From CAYQUO01 sp964420835 (lineage in GTDB: Bacteria > Chloroflexota > Anaerolineae > Anaerolineales > Anaerolineaceae): a stretch of 7,238 nt of DNA. The stretch lies in NCBI GenBank assembly GCA_964420835.1, contig CAYQUO010000036.1, positions 1-7,238 of the forward strand, given 5' to 3'. A program made the position numbers and the translations under genes. Shown one piece after another: positions 1-6,175 of this stretch. Within the stretch, counting starts at the first letter, position 1, and each line of letters opens with the position of its first letter. The notes beneath the pieces were generated by a model, which did no database searches, was not told the DNA's origin, and was given only the letters and a program-made list of their open reading frames with translations.

Positions 1-580
1 GCGAGTGGAAGCCGGGGTTGGACTGGAAGAAGGTGTCCATGCGGTCCTTGTAGCCCGCCAGAATCACCACCAGGTCCTCGCGCTGGTTCTCCATCACCTG
101 CAACAGCATCTCGATGGCTTCCTGGCCGTAGTCGCGCTCGTTCTCCGGGCGATACAGGTAGTACGCCTCATCGATGAACAGCACGCCACCCATCGCCTTC
201 TTCAACACTTCCTTTGTCTTGGGCGCGGTGTGCCCAACATACTGCCCCACCAGGTCGTCGCGCGTCGCCACGACCAGGTGGCCGCGCCGCACATAGCCCA
301 GATGGTGCAGAATCTTCGCCATGCGCATGGCAACGGTCGTCTTGCCGGTGCCGGGCTTGCCGGTAAAGCACATGTGGAGCGCGGGCGGCTCGGTGCTGAA
401 GCCCATCTGCTCGCGCAGGCGGGCCACCAGCAGCAGCGCGGCGATCTCGCGGATGCGCGTCTTGACCGGCTTCAGCCCCACCAGATCCCGGTCTAGCTCG
501 TCCAGGATGTCCTGTACATTCGACTCGCGATAGACGACATCCAGATCTATCGCCGTGTCGGCGGTCGCTACCTGGTCCAT
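1..580 (-). CDS. cbbX: CbbX, red-type RuBisCO activase (AAA+), partial
   Basis: This is the AAA+ ATPase that reactivates red-type RuBisCO by pulling on the large-subunit C-terminal tail and releasing inhibitory sugar phosphates. The frame is open from the ATG at 580 to the window edge. It gives 193 residues of a protein usually near 300, so the C-terminal part is missing because of the window, not because of mutation. Visible motifs are Walker A GKPGTGKT at residues 74-81, the pore-loop stretch GQYVGHT at about 112-118, and Walker B GGVLFIDEA at 131-139 followed by YYLYRPENERDYGQEA. The sequence ends at FFQSNPGFHS, just before the expected arginine-finger region. The start lies one base after the cbbS stop, which suggests translational coupling, and only a weak purine-rich stretch precedes it. 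The match to known CbbX is strong along the whole visible length, and the cbbLS neighbours confirm the role. Confidence 0.96.
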   Translation of the reverse strand, partial: MDQVATADTAIDLDVVYRESNVQDILDELDRDLVGLKPVKTRIREIAALLLVARLREQMGFSTEPPALHMCFTGKPGTGKTTVAMRMAKILHHLGYVRRGHLVVATRDDLVGQYVGHTAPKTKEVLKKAMGGVLFIDEAYYLYRPENERDYGQEAIEMLLQVMENQREDLVVILAGYKDRMDTFFQSNPGFHS

Positions 581-581
581 A

Positions 582-1001
582 TTACTCGTACCGGCTCCCC
601 GACGGCTTGTCCGCCGCGTACGGGCGCAGCGTATAGCGCACCTGGCGGTCCGCCACTTCCTGCCGTTCGAGGTAGAAGCCCGGCTCCTCCTTGGGGCGGT
701 TGACGATAAAGCTGAGGGCGGTGGTCTGGCGGCCCAGGCGTCGGTCGTAGCCGTTGACGCGGATGTAGTGGTTCGGGAAGGCCGCGCGGCAGGCGTTGAT
801 CTCATTCATCACCCCGGCCGCGTCGCGCAGCTCGAACATGGGCATGCCCCACATGTCCCAGTACACGTTGCGAGGGTGCGGGTCGTCGGTGTACTCGACG
901 GACACCGGCCAGTCATTCTCCAGGCAATACTGGACCTGGGCCTTGATCTGGTCGTCAGTCAGGTCAGGCAGGTAGGAAAACGTCCCCTGGGTGAGGCGCA
1001 T
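582..1001 (-). CDS. cbbS: RuBisCO small subunit, red-type
   Basis: This is the small subunit of form I ribulose-1,5-bisphosphate carboxylase/oxygenase, which caps the large-subunit octamer in the cytoplasm. It has 139 residues. The opening MRLTQGTFSYLPDLTDDQI is the signature of red-type (form IC/ID) small subunits, and YCLENDWPVSVEYTDDPHPR and the MWGMPMF segment follow. The C-terminal portion (ALSFIVNRPKEEPGFYLERQ onward) is the extended red-type tail that forms a beta-hairpin in the holoenzyme. Two ATGs are in frame, at 1007 and 1001. The one at 1001 is preferred because GAGGAG at 1008-1013 then sits six bases upstream, whereas it abuts the ATG at 1007, and because family members begin at MR(I/L)TQGTFS. 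It lies 12 bases after cbbL and one base before cbbX, in the same operon. Confidence 0.96.
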   Translation of the reverse strand: MRLTQGTFSYLPDLTDDQIKAQVQYCLENDWPVSVEYTDDPHPRNVYWDMWGMPMFELRDAAGVMNEINACRAAFPNHYIRVNGYDRRLGRQTTALSFIVNRPKEEPGFYLERQEVADRQVRYTLRPYAADKPSGSRYE

Positions 1002-1013
1002 AGTCATCTCCTC

Positions 1014-2459
1014 TTAGAACGACGGCGTCACGACGACGTCCGGGGTATCGGTCGACTCAAAGTTGAAGGTAATGTCTTTCCAGACCTCGAGCGCCTTCTG
1101 GAGCGAGGGCGACCAGCGGGCGGCGCGGGCCAGGATATCCGGCCCCTCGTTCACGTAGTCGCGCCCCTCGTTGCGCGCCTGGATCATGGCTTCGACGGCA
1201 ATGCGGTTGGCCGCCGCGCCCTCGGCAATGCCGTCGGGGTGGCCGATAGTGCCGCCACCGAACTGGAGGACGCAGTCCTCACCCAGCAGGTTTAGCAACT
1301 GGTGCATCTGCCCGGCGTGGATACCGCCTGACGCGACGGGCATGGTGCCCGGCATCGACGCCCAGTCCTGCTCGAAGTATAGGCCGAGCATCGGGTTGGC
1401 TTCGAGCTTATCCTCGCGCAGCGTCGCGTAGTAGCCGCGCACGTTGTTGGGGTCGCCTTCCAGCTTGCCGACGACGGTACCGGCGTGGATGTGGTCAACG
1501 CCGGCCAGGCGCATCCACTTGGAGATGACGCGGAAGCTGACGCCGTGGCTCTTCTGGCGGGTGTAGGTGCTGTGGCCCGCGCGGTGCAGGTGGAGAATCA
1601 GGCCGTTCTTGCGCGCCCACTTCGCCATCGACTGGATGGCGGTGTAGCCGATGGTCAGGTCGATCATGATGATGACGCTGCCGATCTCCTTGGCAAACTC
1701 GGCGCGCTCGTACATGTCCTCCATCGTGGCGGCCGTGACGTTCATGTAATGGCCCTTGATCTCGCCCGTCTCGGCCTGGGCCTTGTTGACGCCCTCCATA
1801 CAGAACAGGAAGCGGTCGCGCCAGCGCATGAAGGGCTGGCTGTTGATATTCTCGTCGTCCTTGGTGAAGTCCAGCCCACCGCGCAGCGCCTCGTAGACGA
1901 CGCGCCCGTAGTTGCGTGCCGACAGGCCCAACTTGGGCTTGACCGTCGCACCCAGCAGCGGCCGGCCGTACTTGTTGAGGTACTCGCGCTCCATGACGAT
2001 GCCGTGGGGCGGCCCCTGGAACGTCTTGGTGTAGTGGGGCGGGATGCGCATGTCCTCCAACCGCAGCGCCTTCAGGGCTTTGAAGCCGAAGACGTTACCG
2101 ATGATGGACGACGTCAGATTGGCAATCGAGCCTTCCTCGAACAGGTCCAGGTCATAGGCAATATAGGCGATGTGTTGGTCGGTGCCCGGGACGGGGACGA
2201 CCTGATAGCACTTGGCCTGGTAGTGCTCATAGGCGGTTAAGCGGTCGGTCCAGACCACGGTCCATGTCGCCGTCGACGACTCGCCGGCGACCGCGGCTCC
2301 CGCTTCGATGGGTTCGATGCCCTCCTGAGGCGTGATGCGGAACGCGCACAGAATGTCAGTGTCCTTCGGGGTGTAGTCGGCGTTGTAGTACCCCATTTCC
2401 GCGTACGGGGTCACGCCGGCCGACCAGCGACTCTTGTTACCATTGGTTGCTTTAGCCAT
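1014..2459 (-). CDS. cbbL: RuBisCO large subunit, form I red-type (IC-like)
   Basis: This is the catalytic subunit of RuBisCO, which carboxylates ribulose-1,5-bisphosphate in the Calvin-Benson-Bassham cycle. At 481 residues it is full length. The active-site set is complete: K174 and K176 in ATVKPKLGLS, the carbamylated K200 with metal ligands D202 and E203 in GLDFTKDDENINSQPF, H292 and R293 in LHLHRAGHSTYTRQKSHG, H325 in VDHIHAGTVV, loop-6 K332 in GKLEGDP, and S377 in ASGGIH. The HRAGHSTYTRQ wording and the N-terminus with WSAGVTPYAEMGYYNADYTPKDTD are red-type rather than green-type. The protein ends in a tail, STDTPDVVVTPSF, of the kind CbbX engages. The start is supported by GAGGAGGT at 2466-2473, six bases upstream of the ATG. 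It is the first gene of the cbbLSX operon. It should be catalytically competent; the assignment to IC rather than ID rests on residue patterns and on the bacterial context. Confidence 0.98.
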   Translation of the reverse strand: MAKATNGNKSRWSAGVTPYAEMGYYNADYTPKDTDILCAFRITPQEGIEPIEAGAAVAGESSTATWTVVWTDRLTAYEHYQAKCYQVVPVPGTDQHIAYIAYDLDLFEEGSIANLTSSIIGNVFGFKALKALRLEDMRIPPHYTKTFQGPPHGIVMEREYLNKYGRPLLGATVKPKLGLSARNYGRVVYEALRGGLDFTKDDENINSQPFMRWRDRFLFCMEGVNKAQAETGEIKGHYMNVTAATMEDMYERAEFAKEIGSVIIMIDLTIGYTAIQSMAKWARKNGLILHLHRAGHSTYTRQKSHGVSFRVISKWMRLAGVDHIHAGTVVGKLEGDPNNVRGYYATLREDKLEANPMLGLYFEQDWASMPGTMPVASGGIHAGQMHQLLNLLGEDCVLQFGGGTIGHPDGIAEGAAANRIAVEAMIQARNEGRDYVNEGPDILARAARWSPSLQKALEVWKDITFNFESTDTPDVVVTPSF

Positions 2460-2465
2460 TGCTAG

Positions 2466-2473
2466 ACCTCCTC
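2466..2473 (-). promoter_or_regulatory. cbbL ribosome binding site
   Basis: On the minus strand this reads GAGGAGGT, a near-perfect anti-16S match six bases before the cbbL ATG. It fixes the start of the large subunit and indicates high translation, as expected for RuBisCO. Confidence 0.85.
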
Positions 2474-2526
2474 AGGGTCAAAATAGGAATGACAATTCGC
2501 GAGCACAGGCCGCGCTCTCTGCTCCC

Positions 2527-2555
2527 AGTATACAACTAAATCCACCAAAAATGAC
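2527..2555 (-). promoter_or_regulatory. Candidate cbb operon promoter
   Basis: On the minus strand TATACT (2527-2532) is a good -10 hexamer about 70 bases before the cbbL start. No matching TTGACA lies 17 bases upstream: the hexamer at that spacing is GTCATT, and TGGTCA fits only with a 19-base spacer. A weak -35 is common at promoters that need an activator such as CbbR. The AT-rich stretch from about 2526 to 2606 would be the natural place for such a site, but no convincing LysR-type motif could be picked by eye. Confidence 0.35.
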
Positions 2556-2585
2556 CACCCAAATATGCTGCTTTGCGTCATAAAT

Positions 2586-2691
2586 GGGCTAGAAAGCCAA
2601 ATTCGTTGCCTATTCCAACGGCTAGTCGCTCGCTCGCTGTGGCTAGCCGCGACCTAACCATCCCTCAGGCTACAACTTCCCGCCCCAGGCT
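2586..2691. repeat. Short repeats in the cbbL-pspC intergenic region
   Basis: The 274-base divergent intergenic region holds several repeated short words. GGCTAG occurs at 2587-2592, 2620-2625 and 2641-2646. The second and third copies extend to GGCTAGTCGC and GGCTAGCCGC with a 21-base offset, which is two helical turns. The copy at 2620-2625 can also pair with CTAGCC at 2643-2648. CAGGCT recurs at 2666-2671 and 2686-2691, a 20-base offset. Spacing near two turns on one DNA face would suit a regulator, but the words are short and could be chance. No gene is seen between 2460 and 2733. Confidence 0.35.
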
Positions 2692-2733
2692 GCGTAGTGT
2701 AATCAGGCAAGGTATGTAAGGAGGAAACAGAAT

Positions 2734-2928
2734 ATGGCGACCCAGAACAAGTTGCGCCGGTCACGACGTGACCGCATCATCGGCGGGGTGTGTGGCGGAT
2801 TGGGTGAGTTCTTTGGCCTCAGCCCGTGGATTTTCCGCATCATCTTCCTGTTCCTGCTGTTGCCCGGCGGCCTGCCCGGCCTCGTCCCGTACCTGATCCT
2901 GTGGCTGGTCATCCCGGCGGCTGATTAG
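2734..2928 (+). CDS. PspC-domain small membrane protein
   Basis: This 64-residue protein is essentially a single PspC domain. The basic N-terminus NKLRRSRRDR leads into the family signature IIGGVCGGLGEFFGLSP (15-31), then a hydrophobic hairpin at about 32-60 broken by LPGGLPGL, and a final LWLVIPAAD. PspC proteins sit in the cytoplasmic membrane. In enterobacteria PspC takes part in the phage-shock envelope-stress response, while stand-alone copies like this one are widespread and mostly uncharacterised. The start is set by AAGGAGG at 2718-2724, nine bases before the ATG. The gene is divergent from cbbL and 53 bases before the glycosyltransferase gene, which seems to have its own promoter. 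No pspA, pspB or pspF is nearby, so a true Psp role is not shown. Confidence 0.9.
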   Translation: MATQNKLRRSRRDRIIGGVCGGLGEFFGLSPWIFRIIFLFLLLPGGLPGLVPYLILWLVIPAAD

Positions 2929-2943
2929 AGGGGAGGCTGTGGC

Positions 2944-2972
2944 TTGGCGTTCCGTGGCGATGGCGCTACAAT
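2944..2972 (+). promoter_or_regulatory. Promoter for the glycosyltransferase gene (leaderless)
   Basis: TTGGCG (2944-2949) and TACAAT (2967-2972) are separated by exactly 17 bases, a good sigma-70-type pair. Transcription would be expected to begin around 2979-2982, at or within a few bases of the GTG at 2982. There is no Shine-Dalgarno sequence in that gap, which is consistent with a leaderless mRNA. Confidence 0.55.
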
Positions 2973-2981
2973 AGCCGTCTT

Positions 2982-4892
2982 GTGAACACCACGCACTTCC
3001 CCGCGCCGCTGTTGCGCGCACGCGCTCGCCTGCCCGCCGTGCTGCTCGCAGCGGCGCTGGCCCTTCTCTACCTGGCGACTCTCCAGCGCGACATCAACGG
3101 CAGCAACGACGAGTATGTCAACGACACGGCCGAGTTCCAGAACGTTCTGACTCAGTGGGGGACGGCCCACCCGACCGGCTACCCCCTCTACTCGCTGCTC
3201 GGCGCGGCCTTCACCTCGGCCGGGCGGCTCGTCGGCGCGCCACCGGCCGCCGCTGCGTCGGCCTTCTCGACGCTGTGGGCGCTGGTCGCGTTGCTCGGCG
3301 TCTACCTTCTGCTCCAGCGGCTGGGTGTCCGCCCCTGGCTGGCGGCTGCCACAGCGCTGTTGATGGCCGCGCTGCGTCCCGTCTGGATCCACGCCGTCGT
3401 CGCCGAGGTGTACGCCCTGCTCGTGGCTCTCCTTGTGCTGGCCTTCCTGGCGGCCTCCCAGTGGTGGCGCAGCGGTCAGCCGCGCTGGCTGTACCCCCTA
3501 GCCTTCGTCATGGGGCTGGCCGTTGGGCACCACCGCCTGGCCGTCCTGGCCGCGCCCGCCCTCGCCGTCTACGTCGCCCCGCTGGCCCTCTCCGCCCTGC
3601 GCGCCCGCCCGGCTCGGCTGGTCTGGGCCGCGCTCGCCTTCGCCCTCCCCTTCGCCGTCTACCTCTATCTGCCCTGGCGCGCCTGGAGCGGCGCGACGTG
3701 GCTGTACGGCCAGCCGGGGACGTGGGACGGCTTCTGGGCCATTGTCACCGCGCGCGAGTACCAGCCCCTACTGGCCGAGAGTGGCGCCCGTCGCCCGGCG
3801 GGCCTGGACATCGCCCGCGCGACACTGGACACGCTGGGCTGGCCGCTGGCGCTGGTGGGGATGGTAGGGTTACTGGGGAGGGTGTGGGGAGACCGATGGC
3901 ATGACAGGGGCGAACGCTTCTGGGCCGCGCTCGCCTGGCTGACGCTGCTGGGGGCGAACCTTGTCTTCGTCGCTGTCTACACGCGGGCGGTGTTCTTGCC
4001 TGCCGCCCTGCTGCCCGCGCTGGTAGCGTTGGTCATGGGCGTTGGGCTGGCCGCCGAAGGGTTAGCCGAGCGGGGCCGCGTTGGGCTGGGGCTAGCGGGG
4101 GCGGGCCTGGTGGCGGCCTCCGTTGCCCTGGTCACCCAGAACGGCCTGTGGGTGCGCAGCATCACCGCCGACCCGTACAGCCGCCAGCGCATCGAGGCTG
4201 TCGCCCACTCCGGCTTGCAGCCGCCGGACCCGATTCTGATGACGACGTGGGGGCGCGACCTCTTTGCCGTTGGCTACGGCGAGGCGACAGGGGCCCTGCC
4301 GCCGCTCACCCTGGTCGACCACCGCGCCGACCTCAAGGCGTTGCTGGCGAGCGGACGGCCGCTGTACGTCATCAGCCCGACCTTCTACACGCTGCCCCTC
4401 AAGTGGTGGAACGAGCGGCTGGGGCGCGCCTACCTCAGTGGCTACTCGGACGAGTTGGTACGCGTCTCCGACCAGCCGGTCCTGGACGACGCCGACGTGC
4501 CGCCGGGCCAGACGCCCATCGCCATGGGCCCCATCAGCCTGCTGGCCTGGCAGGTGACGCCGCGCGACGACGGGCGCTCGTGGCGCCTAACCCTCTACTG
4601 GCAGGCCCAGGAGCGCCCGCGCCGCGACTACAGCGTGTTCGTCCACCTCTCGGACCGCGACCGCATCGACGGCCCGGACGCCATCATCGCCCAGGCCGAC
4701 CGCGTCGCGCCCGTCTACGGCTGGTACCCGACGTCGCGCTGGCGCTCGAAGGAGATCGTCCGCGACGACTACGCCATCCCCGTCCCCGACGGCAAGACGG
4801 CGCGCCTCGTCAGCGTCGGGCTGTACGCCCAGGACGACGCCGGCCAGTTCCAGAACCTCGGCCAGCTCGACATCCCCCTCGCACACCCGTAA
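2982..4892 (+). CDS. DUF2723-family polytopic membrane glycosyltransferase-like protein
   Basis: This 636-residue protein is probably a GT-C-type transferase that moves a sugar from a lipid carrier to an acceptor outside the cytoplasmic membrane. A hydrophobic segment at about 17-34 is followed by an external loop with NDEYVNDTAEF (42-52; acidic D48 and E51) and HPTGYPLY (63-70), the hallmark of the DUF2723 family related to O-mannosyltransferases. About ten further hydrophobic segments run to residue 386 (for example 93-112, 117-160, 170-206, 211-230, 283-300, 313-355, 366-386). Residues 390 to 636 are soluble. The last 140 contain YSVFVHLSDRDR, GWYPTSRWRSKEIV and SVGLYAQDD, which look like a beta-sandwich appended to such proteins. 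The GTG start has no Shine-Dalgarno sequence but lies just after a promoter. A later start would cut the first membrane segment. Donor and acceptor cannot be told from sequence. Confidence 0.82.
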   Translation: MNTTHFPAPLLRARARLPAVLLAAALALLYLATLQRDINGSNDEYVNDTAEFQNVLTQWGTAHPTGYPLYSLLGAAFTSAGRLVGAPPAAAASAFSTLWALVALLGVYLLLQRLGVRPWLAAATALLMAALRPVWIHAVVAEVYALLVALLVLAFLAASQWWRSGQPRWLYPLAFVMGLAVGHHRLAVLAAPALAVYVAPLALSALRARPARLVWAALAFALPFAVYLYLPWRAWSGATWLYGQPGTWDGFWAIVTAREYQPLLAESGARRPAGLDIARATLDTLGWPLALVGMVGLLGRVWGDRWHDRGERFWAALAWLTLLGANLVFVAVYTRAVFLPAALLPALVALVMGVGLAAEGLAERGRVGLGLAGAGLVAASVALVTQNGLWVRSITADPYSRQRIEAVAHSGLQPPDPILMTTWGRDLFAVGYGEATGALPPLTLVDHRADLKALLASGRPLYVISPTFYTLPLKWWNERLGRAYLSGYSDELVRVSDQPVLDDADVPPGQTPIAMGPISLLAWQVTPRDDGRSWRLTLYWQAQERPRRDYSVFVHLSDRDRIDGPDAIIAQADRVAPVYGWYPTSRWRSKEIVRDDYAIPVPDGKTARLVSVGLYAQDDAGQFQNLGQLDIPLAHP

Positions 4893-4947
4893 GCCTCGCT
4901 CTTCCTGCCGTCGCTACGGAGCCGAATGCCGCCAAACGCTTGTGCTA

Positions 4948-4976
4948 TTGACAGAGCGCATCAGCTGTGCTATAAT
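4948..4976 (+). promoter_or_regulatory. Consensus extended -10 promoter of the tetR gene
   Basis: TTGACA (4948-4953) and TATAAT (4971-4976) are both perfect consensus hexamers with an ideal 17-base spacer. TGC directly precedes the -10, adding the extended -10 element. Start of transcription is expected near 4983. The region is strikingly AT-rich against GC-rich surroundings. Such a strong promoter would normally need a repressor, and one is encoded immediately downstream. Confidence 0.9.
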
Positions 4977-4978
4977 AT

Positions 4979-5000
4979 AAACCAATCGTTCGATTTATTT
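4979..5000 (+). promoter_or_regulatory. Palindromic operator, probable TetR autorepression site
   Basis: AATCG (4984-4988) and CGATT (4991-4995) form a perfect inverted repeat around a TT centre. After two mismatched positions on each side the symmetry resumes with AAA (4979-4981) and TTT (4998-5000), giving a 22-base imperfect palindrome. It covers the expected transcription start just below the -10, where bound repressor would block RNA polymerase. Size and place are typical of TetR-family operators. Binding by the adjacent regulator is inferred. Confidence 0.75.
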
Positions 5001-5011
5001 AAGGATAATTG

Positions 5012-5617
5012 ATGCCTAAAGTAAGCCAGGAATACAGCGCGGCGCGGCGACGCCAGATCATCGACGCCGCCTACCAATGCTTCGCCCGCAAGGGTTTCCA
5101 CCAGACGACGATGCGCGACATCTACGAAGAGGCGAAGCTCAGCCCGGGCGCCGTCTACCATTACTTCGCCAGCAAAGATGAGATTATCCAGGCCAGCTTC
5201 GAGTTCGACTACGAGCGCAGCCGCGAGCTGTTGGCCGCGGCCATTGCCAGCGCCGATCCGATGCAAGCCCTCCATGATCTGATCGATTTCTTCTTCCACG
5301 GGCTCCAGGGGGCGGCCACCCTGGGGGCAGGGCGCGTCAACGTGCAGGGCTGGGGCGAGGCGTTGGTGAACCCCAGCGTGCGGGCGACGGTCGAGCGTGT
5401 CGTGGACAGCTACCGCGAGACCCTGACGCAGATCGTTGCTAAGGCACAAGCGGCCGACCAGATCGACAAGTCCCTCGACCCACACGCCGTCAGCCAGCTC
5501 GTGCTATCACTGTATTACGGGCTGGAATTGCAGATGGCCCTCGACCCTGAGCTTAACGTCGAGACCTATGCGGCGGCCGCCAAGAGTCTGCTGCGTTCGG
5601 CGTCGGCTCAAACTTAA
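5012..5617 (+). CDS. TetR/AcrR-family transcriptional repressor
   Basis: This 201-residue one-component regulator has the family's normal length. The N-terminal DNA-binding domain is clear: ARRRQIIDAAYQCFARKGFH (11-30), then TTMRDIYEEAKLSPGAVYHY (32-51) with the helix-turn-helix, then FASKDEII. The C-terminal helical ligand-binding and dimerisation domain (about 60-195) includes the VQGWGEALVNPSVRA segment (111-125) seen in one large TetR subgroup. The ligand cannot be deduced. The ATG at 5012 is preferred over the TTG at 5009 because AAGGA at 5001-5005 lies six bases before it. The gene sits behind a consensus promoter and a palindrome, so autorepression is likely. It is followed after 40 bases by the DinB-like gene on the same strand, which is probably under the same control. 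Confidence 0.95.
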   Translation: MPKVSQEYSAARRRQIIDAAYQCFARKGFHQTTMRDIYEEAKLSPGAVYHYFASKDEIIQASFEFDYERSRELLAAAIASADPMQALHDLIDFFFHGLQGAATLGAGRVNVQGWGEALVNPSVRATVERVVDSYRETLTQIVAKAQAADQIDKSLDPHAVSQLVLSLYYGLELQMALDPELNVETYAAAAKSLLRSASAQT

Positions 5618-5657
5618 CCGAGCCACTGAGTTCGTCGCGCGACAAGGAGGTAAAGCC

Positions 5658-6158
5658 GTGACCGATACATTGGTATATGCCGTTCAAGCCGAGGCTGTTG
5701 TGGATCGCGAGGCGTTGCGGGCGGAGCTTGAAGCGACACGGCGGGCGTTCCACGACCGCCTGGCGGCCGTTTCGGGCGCTCAATGGCGGCAGAAGTATCC
5801 AGGCAGCGCCTGGACCGTGGCCGAGGTGTTCACGCACCTGACGTGGTCCGTGGAGTACCTGCCCCAAGAAGTTGAGAGCGCGCGGCGCGGCAAGGGGATG
5901 TTCAACATGCCCAGGCGACTGCGCGACCCGCTGAGCTACTGGTACATGCGCCTATTGGCGCGCAACAGCACCCCTGACTCGGTGCGGCGGCGCTACGACG
6001 CCGCGATGGATGCCACGCTCAAGGCGCTAGAGACAGTACCGGACAGTGATTGGAACCTCGGCGCTAACTTCTACGGGGAGGGGCGCCATACCGTCGCCCA
6101 GTTGTTCCGGACACCCGCCCACCACCTGGCCGAGCACACCGCCGAGCTAGCGCCTTGA
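5658..6158 (+). CDS. DinB-like / DUF664-type four-helix protein
   Basis: This 166-residue protein resembles the DinB/YfiT-like metalloenzyme superfamily, whose four-helix bundle holds a metal with three histidines. Visible support is a long first helix with ELEATRRAFHDRLAAVSGAQW (23-43), then AWTVAEVFTHLTWSVEYLPQE (51-71) with H60 in the position of the first ligand, and a final helix HHLAEHTAEL with H156 and H160 spaced as the second and third ligands. Family members include thiol-dependent S-transferases and many proteins of unknown function, so no reaction is assigned. The GTG at 5658 is chosen because AAGGAGGT (5644-5651) lies six bases upstream; an in-frame opening further up would overlap tetR and has no matching domain. 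It lies between tetR and the propeller gene on the same strand. Confidence 0.82.
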   Translation: MTDTLVYAVQAEAVVDREALRAELEATRRAFHDRLAAVSGAQWRQKYPGSAWTVAEVFTHLTWSVEYLPQEVESARRGKGMFNMPRRLRDPLSYWYMRLLARNSTPDSVRRRYDAAMDATLKALETVPDSDWNLGANFYGEGRHTVAQLFRTPAHHLAEHTAELAP

Positions 6159-6175
6159 GAAAGAGGCTTGCGCCT

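Noticed and set aside
5..496. A 163-codon plus-strand open frame at the left edge
   Set aside because: It is opposite cbbX, whose motifs are unmistakable on the minus strand; the plus-strand translation has no domain character.
1002..1007. A cbbS start at the upstream ATG (1007)
   Set aside because: The GAGGAG site directly abuts that ATG, leaving no spacing, while the ATG at 1001 has a six-base spacer and matches the family N-terminus.
555..1295. A long plus-strand open frame of 246 codons opposite cbbS and the end of cbbL
   Set aside because: It lies antisense to clear RuBisCO genes, has a low-complexity composition rich in V, L, R, H and A typical of GC-rich shadow frames, and shows no known domain.
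1485..2240. A 251-codon plus-strand open frame opposite cbbL
   Set aside because: It is antisense to highly conserved cbbL codons and has no ribosome site or recognisable domain; it is a reading-frame shadow caused by GC-rich codon use.
2460..2733. A CbbR (LysR-type) binding site upstream of cbbL
   Set aside because: The degenerate T-N11-A type pattern can be found almost anywhere in AT-rich DNA, and no well-formed dyad of that type stood out.
3155..3904. A 249-codon frame overlapping the glycosyltransferase gene on the same strand
   Set aside because: The translation is dominated by R, P, G and A, as expected from an out-of-frame reading of GC-rich DNA, and the main frame has clear membrane segments and motifs here.
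4893..4947. An intrinsic terminator between the glycosyltransferase and tetR genes
   Set aside because: No stable inverted repeat followed by a T-run could be found in this gap.
4148..4951. A 267-codon overlapping frame in the glycosyltransferase C-terminal region
   Set aside because: It is rich in R, P, G and A with no domain, no ribosome site, and it runs into the tetR promoter; the main frame encodes the structured C-terminal domain.
5436..5657. An N-terminal extension of the DinB-like protein overlapping tetR
   Set aside because: The extra residues are an out-of-frame reading of tetR, and a strong AAGGAGGT site marks the GTG at 5658 as the start.
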